Source of the DNA: an uncultured Pseudomonadota bacterium
GTDB lineage: Bacteria > Myxococcota_A > UBA796 > SXON01
Length of the DNA stretch: 49,063 bases
Reading direction: 5' to 3'
NCBI GenBank assembly: GCA_903900265.1
Contig: CAIUMM010000081.1
Location: 1 to 49,063, forward strand
Both the position numbers and the translations under genes were made by a program. The first letter of the stretch is position 1; every line of letters starts with the position of its first letter. Under the pieces are notes generated by a model. That model made no database searches. It was given only the letters and a program-made list of their open reading frames with translations, and was not told the origin of the DNA. Below are positions 25,445-33,923 of this stretch, piece by piece.

Positions 25445-26302
25445 GTGCTGACCCCCGAAGAGCTTCGGCAGATCCGTCGCCTGCATGTGCAGGCTGGCCG
25501 TCGTGTAGACTCGCTCCTTCAGGGCGAGTATCGCTCCGCCTTCAAGGGCTCGGGGATGGAGTTTGACGAGGTTCGTCCTTATGTCCCAGGGGATGAAGTC
25601 CGTCGCATCGACTGGAACGTCACCGCGCGCACCGGGGAGCCCTTCCTCAAGACTTTTCGGGAAGAGCGGGAGCTGACGCTGCTGCTGTTGATGGACATCT
25701 CGGGATCGGTGCGTTTTGGCGGCGGCGGCAAGGACGGTCGCACCGACAAGCGCTTGCAGCTGGCGCGGGCCGCCGGCGGGCTTGCTTTTTCTGCGCTGCG
25801 CAGCGGCGATCGCGTCGGTTTGGTCACGTTCACCGACAAGGTGGAGCAGTTTTTGCCGCCCCGGAAGTCGCGCGGGCACGGCTGGCAGGTGATTCAAGCG
25901 GCGTTCAACTCGACGACGCTCGGCAAGACCAACCTCGCGGGGGCGCTGGGTTTTGCGCGGCAAGTGCTACGCCGCCGCAGCGTGGTGGTGATCCTCTCGG
26001 ACTTTGTCGCTCCGGCGTTTGATCGGGACTTGTTGGCGTTGTCGCGGAAGCACACGACGCACGCGATCCTCGTGCATGATCCGCTGGAAAACGCGCTGCC
26101 CAACGTAGGCTTTTTGGCGTTAGCGGACGCGGAGGGCGGCGGTGTTCGCACGATCTCCAGCCGCGGACCGAACGTGTTGGGGCCGATCGATCGGCGACTG
26201 TCCGACCTCCGACGTTTGGGGGTCCGGGCCAGCGCGCTGTCCACCAGTCAGGACGCGTTCTTGCTGCTTCAGCGCCACTTTGCGTCTCAGGGGCGCACAT
26301 GA
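25445..26302 (+). CDS. DUF58 protein of a Bat-type operon
   Basis: 285 residues. Start RQIRRLHVQAGRRVDSLLQGEYRSAFKGSGMEFDEVRPYVPGDEVRRIDWNVTAR contains the DUF58 signature (G-x-EFxExRxYxPGDExRxIDWxxxAR), followed by a von Willebrand-A-like fold with MDISGSV (a MIDAS-type DxSxS). Such proteins pair with MoxR AAA ATPases and BatA/B in metal-insertion or envelope-stress complexes. GTG 25445 is preceded by AGGGG-type purines and gives the normal length. It opens a four-gene overlapping operon; the next gene starts in its stop (ATGA). A moxR gene, usually just upstream, is missing here: the upstream gene is the unrelated leftward NamZ. Confidence 0.92.
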   Translation: MLTPEELRQIRRLHVQAGRRVDSLLQGEYRSAFKGSGMEFDEVRPYVPGDEVRRIDWNVTARTGEPFLKTFREERELTLLLLMDISGSVRFGGGGKDGRTDKRLQLARAAGGLAFSALRSGDRVGLVTFTDKVEQFLPPRKSRGHGWQVIQAAFNSTTLGKTNLAGALGFARQVLRRRSVVVILSDFVAPAFDRDLLALSRKHTTHAILVHDPLENALPNVGFLALADAEGGGVRTISSRGPNVLGPIDRRLSDLRRLGVRASALSTSQDAFLLLQRHFASQGRT

Positions 26303-27099
26303 TCGTGCTCCTGTGGGCGCTCGGTTGCGCCACGGATCCGGTGCCGCTGCCGCCGGCCGCTGCGGTTTGGGTAGAGTCGCGGAAGGTGGACGCGGGAGCG
26401 CCCGCTCGACTCCACGCGCCAGCCAACACCGCGCTCCCGACCGTAGAGGGGTTGACCTTCACTTTGGTCAGCACCGGGGACGACGGCAGCGCAGTTTGGG
26501 ACGTTACCGGCTCGAAAGGCAGCTATGTGCTCGATGTTCCCGGCCCGGGCGACAAGCCGGTGCCGGTCTACGTGGACATCGGAGTGGATGGGCCTACCGG
26601 CGGCACGATGGCGGATCTGGCGGCGCCGCCCCCCGAAACTCCGCCGATTTGGCCCTACCTTCTCGCTGCAGCGCTGGGTTTGGCGACGATCGTACTCGCT
26701 GGCATCGCGGCCTGGAAGCGCTGGAAGCCGATCCCGCCCCCGGCGCCGCCTGAACGTCCGGAGGTGATCGCGCTGCGGGAGTGGAACGCGCTGCGGAGCC
26801 GCTCGGATCTGGTGCCCGCGGATCTCGCGTTGGAGCTGTCAGCGGTCTACCGGCGTTATCTGGATGCGACCTGCGTCTGGCCGGCGACTTCGCGGACGAC
26901 GCGGGAGATCCTCGACAATCTGTCCACGCAGCTCACCGCGACCGAGCTGGACTGCGCACGGCGGCTGCTGTCGGCGATGGACCTCGTGAAGTTTGCCGAC
27001 CGCGAGGCGCAGGTGTCGTTGTTCGAGCAGCTCGATCTCGACTTCCGGCGCTTGGTCACCCCTGCGGTGGCGGCGCGCTCTGTGGTTGGCCATGTTTGA
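26299..27099 (+). CDS. DUF4381/BatD-like single-pass membrane protein
   Basis: 266 residues. MIVLLWALGC is a short signal with possible lipobox. A beta-rich extracytoplasmic part of about 100 residues is followed by one transmembrane helix (IWPYLLAAALGLATIVLAGI, about residues 116-135) and a cytoplasmic helical domain with ALREWNALRSRSD, LSAVYRRYLDATCVWPATSRTTREIL and the Asp/Phe-rich end (KFADREAQVSLFEQ), characteristic of the DUF4381-type protein in MoxR-DUF58-BatA/B operons. Overlaps its upstream neighbour by 4 nt and its downstream neighbour by 8 nt. Probably bridges the cytoplasmic DUF58 protein and the membrane vWA proteins. Confidence 0.75.
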   Translation: MIVLLWALGCATDPVPLPPAAAVWVESRKVDAGAPARLHAPANTALPTVEGLTFTLVSTGDDGSAVWDVTGSKGSYVLDVPGPGDKPVPVYVDIGVDGPTGGTMADLAAPPPETPPIWPYLLAAALGLATIVLAGIAAWKRWKPIPPPAPPERPEVIALREWNALRSRSDLVPADLALELSAVYRRYLDATCVWPATSRTTREILDNLSTQLTATELDCARRLLSAMDLVKFADREAQVSLFEQLDLDFRRLVTPAVAARSVVGHV

Positions 27100-28012
27100 A
27101 CTGGCAGATCCGTGGTGGCTGTTGGCGTTCCCGCTCGCGGTCCTCCCGCTGGTCGCGTGGTTTCGCCCGCACGTCTTGCGCTTTCCCGGTGCGTCTGAGG
27201 GGCGGAGCGCGTGGCCGGGCGTGGTGACCGTGCTCCCGGCGCTCGCGGAAGCGCTGGCCATCGGGTTTACGGTCATCGCGCTCGCGCGCCCGCAGCACGT
27301 GGAGACCGAGACGGTGCGGGACTCCGAGGGGTTGGACATCCTGCTGGCCATCGACACCTCGGGCTCGATGCGCTCGCCGGACATGGGCCGCGGGCTCCAA
27401 CCCCTCTCGCGCCTCGACGCCGCCAAAGCGGTGATGCAGCGTTTTGTGGAGGCGCGTCACGACGATCGGCTGGGGCTGCTGGTCTTCGGGGAGGAAGCCT
27501 TCGTGGAGGTCCCGCCCACGTTGGACTCGGGCGCCCTCGTCGACTTCATCGGCTCGCTGGAGCTCGGAATGGCGGGCGGCAACGCCACGGCGGTGGGGGA
27601 TGCGATCGCCGTGGGCGTAAAGCGCCTGAAGGACTTGAAGGCTCCATCCAAGCTGATCATTCTGGTCACCGACGGCAAGTCGAACTCGGGCATGGTGCAG
27701 CCGATGGACGCCGCGGCGGCCGCAAAGGCGCTCGGCGTGAAGATCTACACCATCGGCGTTGGCACCTCGCAGATCGACGAGGCTACGCTCTCGGCGGTCG
27801 CGCGCACGACCGGTGGCGCGTACTATGCCGCCGCGAACCTGAATCAGCTCGCGGACGTATACAAAGAGATTGACACCAACGAGAAGACCACGGCGCAGGT
27901 CCGAGAGTACGTTCACCGCGATGAGCTGTACCTCGACTGGGCGTTTCCTGCGCTTTTGTCCTTTGTCGCAGCGTTTGCGCTGTCTCGAACCGCGTTGCGG
28001 AGGCTGCCATGA
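27092..28012 (+). CDS. BatA-like von Willebrand factor A membrane protein
   Basis: 306 residues. Two N-terminal hydrophobic segments (ADPWWLLAFPLAVLPLVAW and a second around residues 56-72) precede a vWA domain with MIDAS motif DTSGS at residues 88-92, TAVGDAIAVGVKRL and TDGKSNSG; a final membrane segment (FPALLSFVAAFALS) is near the C-terminus. This is the BatA layout. The extracytoplasmic or cytoplasmic vWA domain binds a metal and partner ligand. ATG 27092 gives this start, whereas a longer frame from 26993 lies inside the previous gene. Part of the overlapping Bat operon. Confidence 0.9.
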   Translation: MFELADPWWLLAFPLAVLPLVAWFRPHVLRFPGASEGRSAWPGVVTVLPALAEALAIGFTVIALARPQHVETETVRDSEGLDILLAIDTSGSMRSPDMGRGLQPLSRLDAAKAVMQRFVEARHDDRLGLLVFGEEAFVEVPPTLDSGALVDFIGSLELGMAGGNATAVGDAIAVGVKRLKDLKAPSKLIILVTDGKSNSGMVQPMDAAAAAKALGVKIYTIGVGTSQIDEATLSAVARTTGGAYYAAANLNQLADVYKEIDTNEKTTAQVREYVHRDELYLDWAFPALLSFVAAFALSRTALRRLP

Positions 28013-29004
28013 CCTGGGCGCATCCGGCGTATTTGTGGGTGTTGCTGGTCGCCGGCCTCGCGGTCCCGCTGTCCGCGTGGGCTTGGAGTCGGCGGGCTTC
28101 GGACCTGCGAAAGTTGGTCAGCGCGGCGATGCTGGAGCAGCTGGTCTCGCCGGGGACAGCCTCGGCGCGCACCCTGCAGGCGGTGCTCGTGCCGGTGGTG
28201 CTCGCAGCGTTTGCCTTCGCGCTCGCGGGCCCGCGCATGGGCTTTGACTGGCAGCAGCAGAAAATGGAGGGTGTGAGCATCGTGGCGGTGCTCGACGTCA
28301 GCCGCTCGATGGACGCCACCGATTCTAGCCCTTCGCGCATCGTTGTGGCCAAGCGCGAGCTCGTGGACTTTTCGGCCGCGCTGCGCGGGGACGCCATTGG
28401 CTTGGTGCTGTTCGCACAAGGCGCTTGGACGCGCATCCCGCTGACCACCGACTACGCCACATGGCGTTGGGCCCTGGACGACACCTCTACCGGTACGATT
28501 CGTGCGCAGGGTACGTCCCTGTCGGGCGCGCTGGACGCCGCCGTAAAGCTGCTGGAGCGCGCCGATGGCAGCGGGAAGGCGGTTTTGTTGGTCTCGGATG
28601 GCGAAGATCACGACGCGGACGCGGATCTGAGCGCGGCGCTGTCCCGGACGCGTGAGGCCGCTGTGCACGTTTATGTGCTTGGGGTGGGTACGCCCGAGGG
28701 TGCGCCGGTGCCGATGGAGGGTGGGGGCTTCAAGAAAGACGAGGATGGGAGCGTCGTCGTCTCGAAGTTGGACGAGGCGCGTCTGAAAGGCATCGCCGAA
28801 GCCACCGGGGGCGCGTATGTACGCGCGGTGCCGGGCGATGACGATGTGCGCGGCCTGTACGAGCAGGAGATCCGCGGCAAGTTGACCGCGTCCGAGCGTG
28901 GCGTACGCCGGGACAAGCTGTGGCACGAGCGGTTTCAATGGCCGCTCGCCGTCGCGCTTGGGGCGATGGTGTTCGGCGCGGCGCTTGGGATTCGGCGGCG
29001 CTGA
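28009..29004 (+). CDS. BatB-like von Willebrand factor A membrane protein
   Basis: 331 residues. N-terminal helices (PAYLWVLLVAGLAVPLSAW and LQAVLVPVVLAAFAFALAGP) are followed by a vWA domain with MIDAS variant DVSRS (residues 96-100), RIVVAKRELVDF, GLVLFAQGAW, GTSLSGALDAA and SDGEDHD, and by a C-terminal helix (WPLAVALGAMVFGAALGI). BatA and BatB work as a pair; here both keep MIDAS residues. ATGA overlap with batA-like gene. No batC/batE-type TPR gene follows in the same direction; a TPR gene on the opposite strand converges on it. Confidence 0.9.
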   Translation: MTWAHPAYLWVLLVAGLAVPLSAWAWSRRASDLRKLVSAAMLEQLVSPGTASARTLQAVLVPVVLAAFAFALAGPRMGFDWQQQKMEGVSIVAVLDVSRSMDATDSSPSRIVVAKRELVDFSAALRGDAIGLVLFAQGAWTRIPLTTDYATWRWALDDTSTGTIRAQGTSLSGALDAAVKLLERADGSGKAVLLVSDGEDHDADADLSAALSRTREAAVHVYVLGVGTPEGAPVPMEGGGFKKDEDGSVVVSKLDEARLKGIAEATGGAYVRAVPGDDDVRGLYEQEIRGKLTASERGVRRDKLWHERFQWPLAVALGAMVFGAALGIRRR

Positions 29005-29010
29005 TTCCCG

Positions 29011-29030
29011 GCGGGGACTACTCGCCCCGC
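29011..29030. terminator. Convergent-end hairpin between Bat operon and TPR gene
   Basis: GCGGGG (29011-29016) pairs with CCCCGC (29025-29030) around an 8-nt loop that contains the stop codon of the leftward gene (29018-29020). T/C-rich sequence follows on the plus strand. Likely shared 3'-end structure. Confidence 0.45.
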
Positions 29031-30775
29031 TCCATCTTCTTCAGCGCCATCTGCACGTACTTCTTGATGTTCGGGATCTCGGGATCGAGGGCGTTGGCCC
29101 GCTGCAGATCCTGAAACGCCTGACGGTAGTTCTTGCGGTAGTAGTGCGAGATCCCGCGTCGGCAGCGCGCCATGGCGTGCGCACCGTCCAGCTCCACCGC
29201 TTGGTCGTAGAACTCAATCGCTCGTTTGTACTCTTTGCGCGCAAAGTACAGATCGCCCATCGCGGCCTGCGGGTCCGGGTGACGGGGTTGGAGGTCCTCG
29301 GCTCGGCGGAAGTCCGACATCGCGCTGGTGTAGTCGCCCAGCTCCATCTGGCAGCGCCCGCGGCCGATGTAGGCCTCGGGGTGGCTCAACCGCACGTCCA
29401 GCGCGTCGGTGTAGGCCTGAATCGCCTTGTTGTAGTCCCCCCGCTCGGTGAGCACCCTCGCGGTGTCGAGGAATTGCAGGAGCACGGACTCCTCGCTCCG
29501 CTGGTGTTCGATGCGGTCGATCACCTCGGGGCGCGGGCTCAGGTTGGTCGGCTCGCGGTCATCGCCGTGAACCACGGTGAGGTCGTCGTTCTCAAAGGAC
29601 AAGCGATTTCCGACGTGCGCGGCGGGCTTCCGAGCCGCTACCTCAAAGTGCACGCGCATTCCTTCGCTGGAGTCGTCGTCGCTCGTGTCTTCTCCTGCAC
29701 CTTCCTGCCCTTCGAGGGGGAGGGGTTCTTCGCCGCCGGCTGCCTGATTTACGGCGCGCGCGATCGCCCGCAAGTCCACGGCTGCCGCAGAGCGCCCGCC
29801 GAGGTCGTGCGGGTGCTTCGTCTCGCGGGTGATGTAGGGGCCATCGAGCAAGATCTCTTCTTGCGTCGGCGCCTGAACGATGCCGGTGGGGGGCAAGCTG
29901 GTTGGGCGCGGGCTGCTGAGCGGGAGCGCGGACGCAGGGCCGGCGACGGCGCGCTTTGCAGCCGCGGGCGCGGAGATTCCGCCCAACGTGGCTGCGAGGG
30001 AGCGCAACGTGGTGGCGGGCGTTGGCGACGGGGGGGCCTCGTCGGTCTCCTTGGGGTCGATGTCGGTAGACCCTTCCTCTGCGGCTTCGCTGTAGTCCCG
30101 CTCGCCGTAGTCGGATTCCGGAGCGGCCGCGGCGAGAGCATCCAGGCCGCTGTCCTCACTGGGCTCATGAGGGAGCAGCTCCGGAGGTACAACCAAGGGA
30201 GCGATCGCCGAGGCGTCGGGGGCCGCAGACGGGACCGGGGTTTCGGGAGCGGCGCTGTGGCCGAGGGCGATTCGGCGTGCGATCCGCTCGTCGGCTCTGC
30301 GATCGGAGGTCAGTTTAGCGGCGGAGGAAGACTCGCTCTTGGCGTCTTCTTTTGCTTCTTCTTTTGCTTCTTCGACGCTCTGTGTCGCTGTGGCGGCGGG
30401 CTTCGCGGCGGCTGCTGGGCTCGCGAGTGAGCCCAGACGTGCGGCCAAGCCAGAGGGGCGGGGCAAGCGGGCAGGGGGCTGCAGCGGCGCGCTTGGGCCG
30501 CGCGCGGGCGGGATCGTCGCGCTGTCCCCTGTCACCTCGAAGGCCAGCGATACCGGCGCGATCCCGCGTCGTACACGCTCGACCGACAGGCGACGTTCGA
30601 AAACGGCGTCCGGCAGGTAGGAGTGATCGAGCATGGGCTCGTGCAAATGCTCTCGAATCGCGGCTGCGCTGCGAACGGAGAGGTAGTTCGCGGCGAGCGC
30701 CAGAGCGGCTGCTTGACCCGCCTCAACGGTGGCCAAGAGGCGGCTCGCGGCGCGTAGCGTTTCGTTCTGGTGCAT
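29018..30775 (-). CDS. TPR protein with long disordered Ala/Pro/Glu-rich middle
   Basis: 585 residues. The first 95 residues are helical and conserved-looking (SYLPDAVFERRLSVERVRRGIAPVSLAFEV); residues about 95-400 are low-complexity Ala, Pro, Ser and Glu; residues about 410-585 are four to five TPR units (ESVLLQFLDTARVLTERGDYNKAIQAYTDAL, HPEAYIGRGRCQMELGDYTSAMSDF, HPDPQAAMGDLYFARKEYKRAIEFY, HAMARCRRGISHYYRKNYRQAF). No signal peptide. A cytoplasmic scaffold is likely, but of what is unknown. It begins 15 nt after the stop of a coiled-coil gene, so the two probably form an operon. Confidence 0.75.
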   Translation of the reverse strand: MHQNETLRAASRLLATVEAGQAAALALAANYLSVRSAAAIREHLHEPMLDHSYLPDAVFERRLSVERVRRGIAPVSLAFEVTGDSATIPPARGPSAPLQPPARLPRPSGLAARLGSLASPAAAAKPAATATQSVEEAKEEAKEDAKSESSSAAKLTSDRRADERIARRIALGHSAAPETPVPSAAPDASAIAPLVVPPELLPHEPSEDSGLDALAAAAPESDYGERDYSEAAEEGSTDIDPKETDEAPPSPTPATTLRSLAATLGGISAPAAAKRAVAGPASALPLSSPRPTSLPPTGIVQAPTQEEILLDGPYITRETKHPHDLGGRSAAAVDLRAIARAVNQAAGGEEPLPLEGQEGAGEDTSDDDSSEGMRVHFEVAARKPAAHVGNRLSFENDDLTVVHGDDREPTNLSPRPEVIDRIEHQRSEESVLLQFLDTARVLTERGDYNKAIQAYTDALDVRLSHPEAYIGRGRCQMELGDYTSAMSDFRRAEDLQPRHPDPQAAMGDLYFARKEYKRAIEFYDQAVELDGAHAMARCRRGISHYYRKNYRQAFQDLQRANALDPEIPNIKKYVQMALKKMERGE

Positions 30776-30790
30776 GTACGGCTCCCCGGA

Positions 30791-31303
30791 CTACTCTTTT
30801 GCAGTGCTCATGCTGAGCGCGGACATCTGTTGGATCAGCTCGTCGCGTACACGCCGCAAGCGGGCGACGTTCTCTTCCGCGGTCTTGACGCGTGTGGTCA
30901 ACTCCGCCGCTTCTCTGCGGAGCGCCTCGCCCTCGCGCTCGAAGTTGGTCTGACGGGAACGGAGGTCGGCGATCTGCGCGGCCAGCTCGCGCGACTCGCG
31001 CTCGGCCGTCGCTTGGGCTTCCCGGGCGCTGTCCCGCTCGCCGACCAGCACCGCGCGGTGGGCTCCAGCGCGCTCCGCTTCATCCCGCGCCGCTTCGGCT
31101 TCGCGGCGCAGCGTCGCCATCTCGCGGCCGGAGTCGGCTGAGATCTGCTGGTAGCGGCCGATCTCCATCTCCGTCGACACGATCGTGCGGGTGACTTGCT
31201 CGGCGCCGCGCATCGCCTTGGCGAGCTCTTGCAGCCGGGCGTCGAGGATGCTCTTGAGCTCGTCGGAAATCTCGTTGAGGCGGTCAGCGGAAGTAGTGGA
31301 CAT
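30791..31303 (-). CDS. Coiled-coil protein, unknown
   Basis: 170 residues, almost entirely one long coiled coil with heptad spacing (ELAKAMRGAEQVT, REAEAARDEAERAG, RESRELAAQIADLR, RREAAELTTRVKTAEENVARLR). Low in Gly and Pro, highly charged, no signal peptide or membrane segment. Likely forms a dimeric rod in the cytoplasm. Upstream partner in an apparent two-gene operon with the TPR protein; the pair may act as a localised scaffold, as many myxobacterial motility and polarity proteins do, but nothing in the sequence names the process. GGAG lies about 9 nt before the ATG. Confidence 0.65.
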   Translation of the reverse strand: MSTTSADRLNEISDELKSILDARLQELAKAMRGAEQVTRTIVSTEMEIGRYQQISADSGREMATLRREAEAARDEAERAGAHRAVLVGERDSAREAQATAERESRELAAQIADLRSRQTNFEREGEALRREAAELTTRVKTAEENVARLRRVRDELIQQMSALSMSTAKE

Positions 31304-31364
31304 CGACAGATACTCCGAATCTCTTAGGCAGTAACCCGCGCCCGGTCCGCTGACAGGCTACGCG

Positions 31365-31817
31365 GTGTTTGTGGCTCGTGTCTTCGTCGTCGACCCTCAC
31401 GCTCGCAGCCGTCTTGCGGCGCTGATGGGCTTGGCCGCGGGGCACGACGCGCAGTGCTTGGAGGCCGACGCGGACTTGCTGAAGTCGGTGCGTCGGATCG
31501 TGCCCGAGGTGGTGCTCTTCTGTGGTGCCGGGGAACCTGCGCAGATTCAGCGTTCGGTGCGGCTGATCCTGACCGACAGCGGTCCGAAGCCGCGCGTGGG
31601 GGTGTATGAGCCGGCGCCGCATCACGCGGGGCCGGATGTCGCGATCGAGCGCTGGGGCGCGGACGGTTGGGCGGCTGATCCAAGCGCCGCAGGGGCGCTG
31701 GTGGACGCGCTGTTGCGGGGGGCGGGTCCGGTGCGCATGGGCACTTTTACTCCTGGTCTGCTCTCCCGGTTTTTTGGGAAGTTGCCTTCAAAAAGTGGCT
31801 CTAAGAAGTGGCTATAG
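31365..31817 (+). CDS. Degenerate receiver-like protein
   Basis: 150 residues. MFVARVFVVDPHARSRLAALMGLAAGHD resembles the first strand and helix of response-regulator receiver domains (VDD/DP then R-x-x-L), and VRRIVPEVVLFCGAG fits the third strand, but the phospho-acceptor Asp is replaced at FCG, and the later Lys is unclear. A pseudo-receiver that cannot be phosphorylated is the best reading. Short basic C-terminal tail (KLPSKSGSKKW). GTG 31365 is used; GTG 31371 would remove two residues. It lies 20 nt before the next lipoprotein and diverges from the coiled-coil gene. Confidence 0.5.
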   Translation: MFVARVFVVDPHARSRLAALMGLAAGHDAQCLEADADLLKSVRRIVPEVVLFCGAGEPAQIQRSVRLILTDSGPKPRVGVYEPAPHHAGPDVAIERWGADGWAADPSAAGALVDALLRGAGPVRMGTFTPGLLSRFFGKLPSKSGSKKWL

Positions 31818-31837
31818 ATCGTGTCTACGAGGTGCTG

Positions 31838-33913
31838 ATGTACAGAATCCGTCCGCTGCCGCTCGCGCTCGTCGGGGTGTTTACGCAGGTCGGTTGCTTT
31901 GACTACGGCTACCACAACCAAAAAGAGGTGCCCGATGGCGCCGATTCTTCGGGCGAACACAACGTCGATTGGGGGCTGACCGACGACGGCGCGTGCGTCC
32001 CGCGCTCGCCGCTCTCTGAGACCTCCGCGGTAGACGAGTCCTGCATTGCAGAGGTCGCGACCGGGATGTTGGACGCCCAGCTCGAATGGAGCATCAGCCA
32101 TTGGGACGCGTACAGCGGCTTCGGGGATGCGCTCACGGTTCCGGTGGTCGGGCAGCTGACGGATGACGACGGCGACGGCGCGATCACCGCGCTCGATATG
32201 CCGGACATCGTCGTCGTGACCGATGACAACGGGGCCTCGGCGCTCACGCGCGGCGCCATGCGCATCGTCAGCGGAGATGGCAGCGACCAGCGTACGATCA
32301 CCATCGGTGCGTTCGGGGAAATGCAGGTTTATCCTTACCGTTACGGGCAGGTCGCGCTCGGAGATGTGGACTCGGATGGCGCCCCGGACATCGTCGGACT
32401 CGTGGAGGTGGTGAACGGCCCCAGCGGCGGGGGCGGCGGTGGGTCGGATTCGAACCCGTCGAGCAGCGGTACAGGAGATACGGCCGTTGTTTTCGACGAT
32501 CCTCCCGTTTTTGCCGAAGATCCGGTGTGCTTCGCGGGCGCATGGGCTCCGGACGGCACCGTGCTGTGGGTGTCGGCGACGCCGCTCGACTGTGCGGGGC
32601 ACGCCGTCGCGCTCGCGGATCTCGAAGGCGACGGCGCGGTCGAGGTGATCCTCGGTGCGCACGTTTTGGATGGAGCGACCGGCGAGCAGCTTTGGGAGGG
32701 CGCTGCGGGCGGAGAGGGGCGGTATCCGGCGTATAAGCAGGTCGGGGACATCTCCTTCGCGCTGGATCTGGACGGCAATGGCTTGCAAGAGGTGATCGCG
32801 GGCAGCACGGTCTACACCTACGACGGTCGCGTACGTTGCACGGTGGGAGCCGATTTGGACGATGGGTTTCCAGCGGCCGCAGACTTTGACGGCGACGGCG
32901 TCGGCGAGTTCGTGCTGGTCGGTAACGGCGCTGCGCACGTGCACGACAGCGACTGCCACCTTCAGGCGTTCTGGCCGTTGCAGGGCGCCGGGAACGGCGG
33001 GCCTCCCACCATCGCGGACTTCGACGGCGATGGCACCCCCGAGATCGGCGTCGCGGAAGCGACGACGTACACCGTCTACGAGAGCGATGGCAGCGTCGTT
33101 TGGAGCATGCCCACCACCGACGCCTCGTCCTACGCGACCGGCTCCTCGGTGTTCGACTTTGACGCGGATGGCCGCGCCGAGGTGGTGTACGGCGACGAGA
33201 TGACGCTGTGGGTGTTTGACGGCGCCACCGGCGCGGTGCGCCTGCAGGACGACCGGCACTCCTCCCGCACGCTGCACGAGTACCCGGTGGTGGCCGACGT
33301 GGACGGCGACGGTCAGGCGGAGATCGTCGTCAGTCAGGGCGGCGGGCATCACGACGATGCGGAGGCCGGCCTCTACGTTCTGGGGAGCGCCTCCGGGGCG
33401 TGGTTCGGAGACCGTCAAGTCTGGAATCAGCACGCGTTCAGCATCACCAACATCAACGACGACCTGTCGGTACCTGCGCCTGGGCTCGCAAACTGGCCAA
33501 CGTACAACACCTTCCGCTCGGGTGACCTCGCCCCGGTGTCGTCCGGCCGCACCAGCGACGCCATCGCCTACGCGCAAGTCTGTGCGGAGGAGTGCGTAGG
33601 GACGAACCTGCAGGTCGCTGTGCGCCTTGGAAATGGCGGCATGAGCGCGATGCGCTCGGGTGTGCCGATCTCGGCGTACGCCGAGGTCGGGGGCGCGCGC
33701 GTGTGGCTGCAGACCCTTCGCACCTCCACGGTGCTGGAGTCGGGCACGAACAGTCGCACCTTGACGTTTCGCTTCCCCGCAGACGCGGTGCCCGAGGGCA
33801 TCGTCTGGATCGTGGCTGATGACGACAACGGCGTGCAGCAGCTGGTCGAGTGTCACGAAGACAACAACGAAGTGCGCTTAGAAGGGCTCTCCTGCGACGA
33901 GGCCAGCCCGTAG
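31838..33913 (+). CDS. FG-GAP/VCBS-repeat surface lipoprotein with CARDB-like end
   Basis: 691 residues. ATG 31838, preceded by GAGGTG, gives MYRIRPLPLALVGVFTQVGC with lipobox QVGC. The body is a seven-bladed-propeller type array with calcium-binding DxDxDG units: DVDSDGAPDIVGL, DLEGDGAVEVILG, DFDGDGVGEFVLV, DFDGDGTPEIGVA, DFDADGRAEVVYG and DVDGDGQAEIVVS. An inserted Gly/Ser-rich stretch lies near residue 200. The last 110 residues (NLQVAVRLGNGG to VECHEDNNEVRLEG) resemble a CARDB-type beta sandwich. Such lipoproteins sit on the cell surface in myxobacteria and bind ligands or the matrix. An in-frame ATG at 31808 would overlap the previous gene and weaken the signal. Confidence 0.87.
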   Translation: MYRIRPLPLALVGVFTQVGCFDYGYHNQKEVPDGADSSGEHNVDWGLTDDGACVPRSPLSETSAVDESCIAEVATGMLDAQLEWSISHWDAYSGFGDALTVPVVGQLTDDDGDGAITALDMPDIVVVTDDNGASALTRGAMRIVSGDGSDQRTITIGAFGEMQVYPYRYGQVALGDVDSDGAPDIVGLVEVVNGPSGGGGGGSDSNPSSSGTGDTAVVFDDPPVFAEDPVCFAGAWAPDGTVLWVSATPLDCAGHAVALADLEGDGAVEVILGAHVLDGATGEQLWEGAAGGEGRYPAYKQVGDISFALDLDGNGLQEVIAGSTVYTYDGRVRCTVGADLDDGFPAAADFDGDGVGEFVLVGNGAAHVHDSDCHLQAFWPLQGAGNGGPPTIADFDGDGTPEIGVAEATTYTVYESDGSVVWSMPTTDASSYATGSSVFDFDADGRAEVVYGDEMTLWVFDGATGAVRLQDDRHSSRTLHEYPVVADVDGDGQAEIVVSQGGGHHDDAEAGLYVLGSASGAWFGDRQVWNQHAFSITNINDDLSVPAPGLANWPTYNTFRSGDLAPVSSGRTSDAIAYAQVCAEECVGTNLQVAVRLGNGGMSAMRSGVPISAYAEVGGARVWLQTLRTSTVLESGTNSRTLTFRFPADAVPEGIVWIVADDDNGVQQLVECHEDNNEVRLEGLSCDEASP

Positions 33914-33922
33914 GCGGCCTCG
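33898..33922. terminator. Convergent-end hairpin
   Basis: CGAGGCC (33898-33904) and GGCCTCG (33916-33922) form a 7-bp stem whose 11-nt loop holds the stop codon of the FG-GAP gene (33911-33913). It ends 2 bp before the stop of the leftward HlyD-type gene. No T-tract. Confidence 0.45.
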
Positions 33923-33923
33923 C

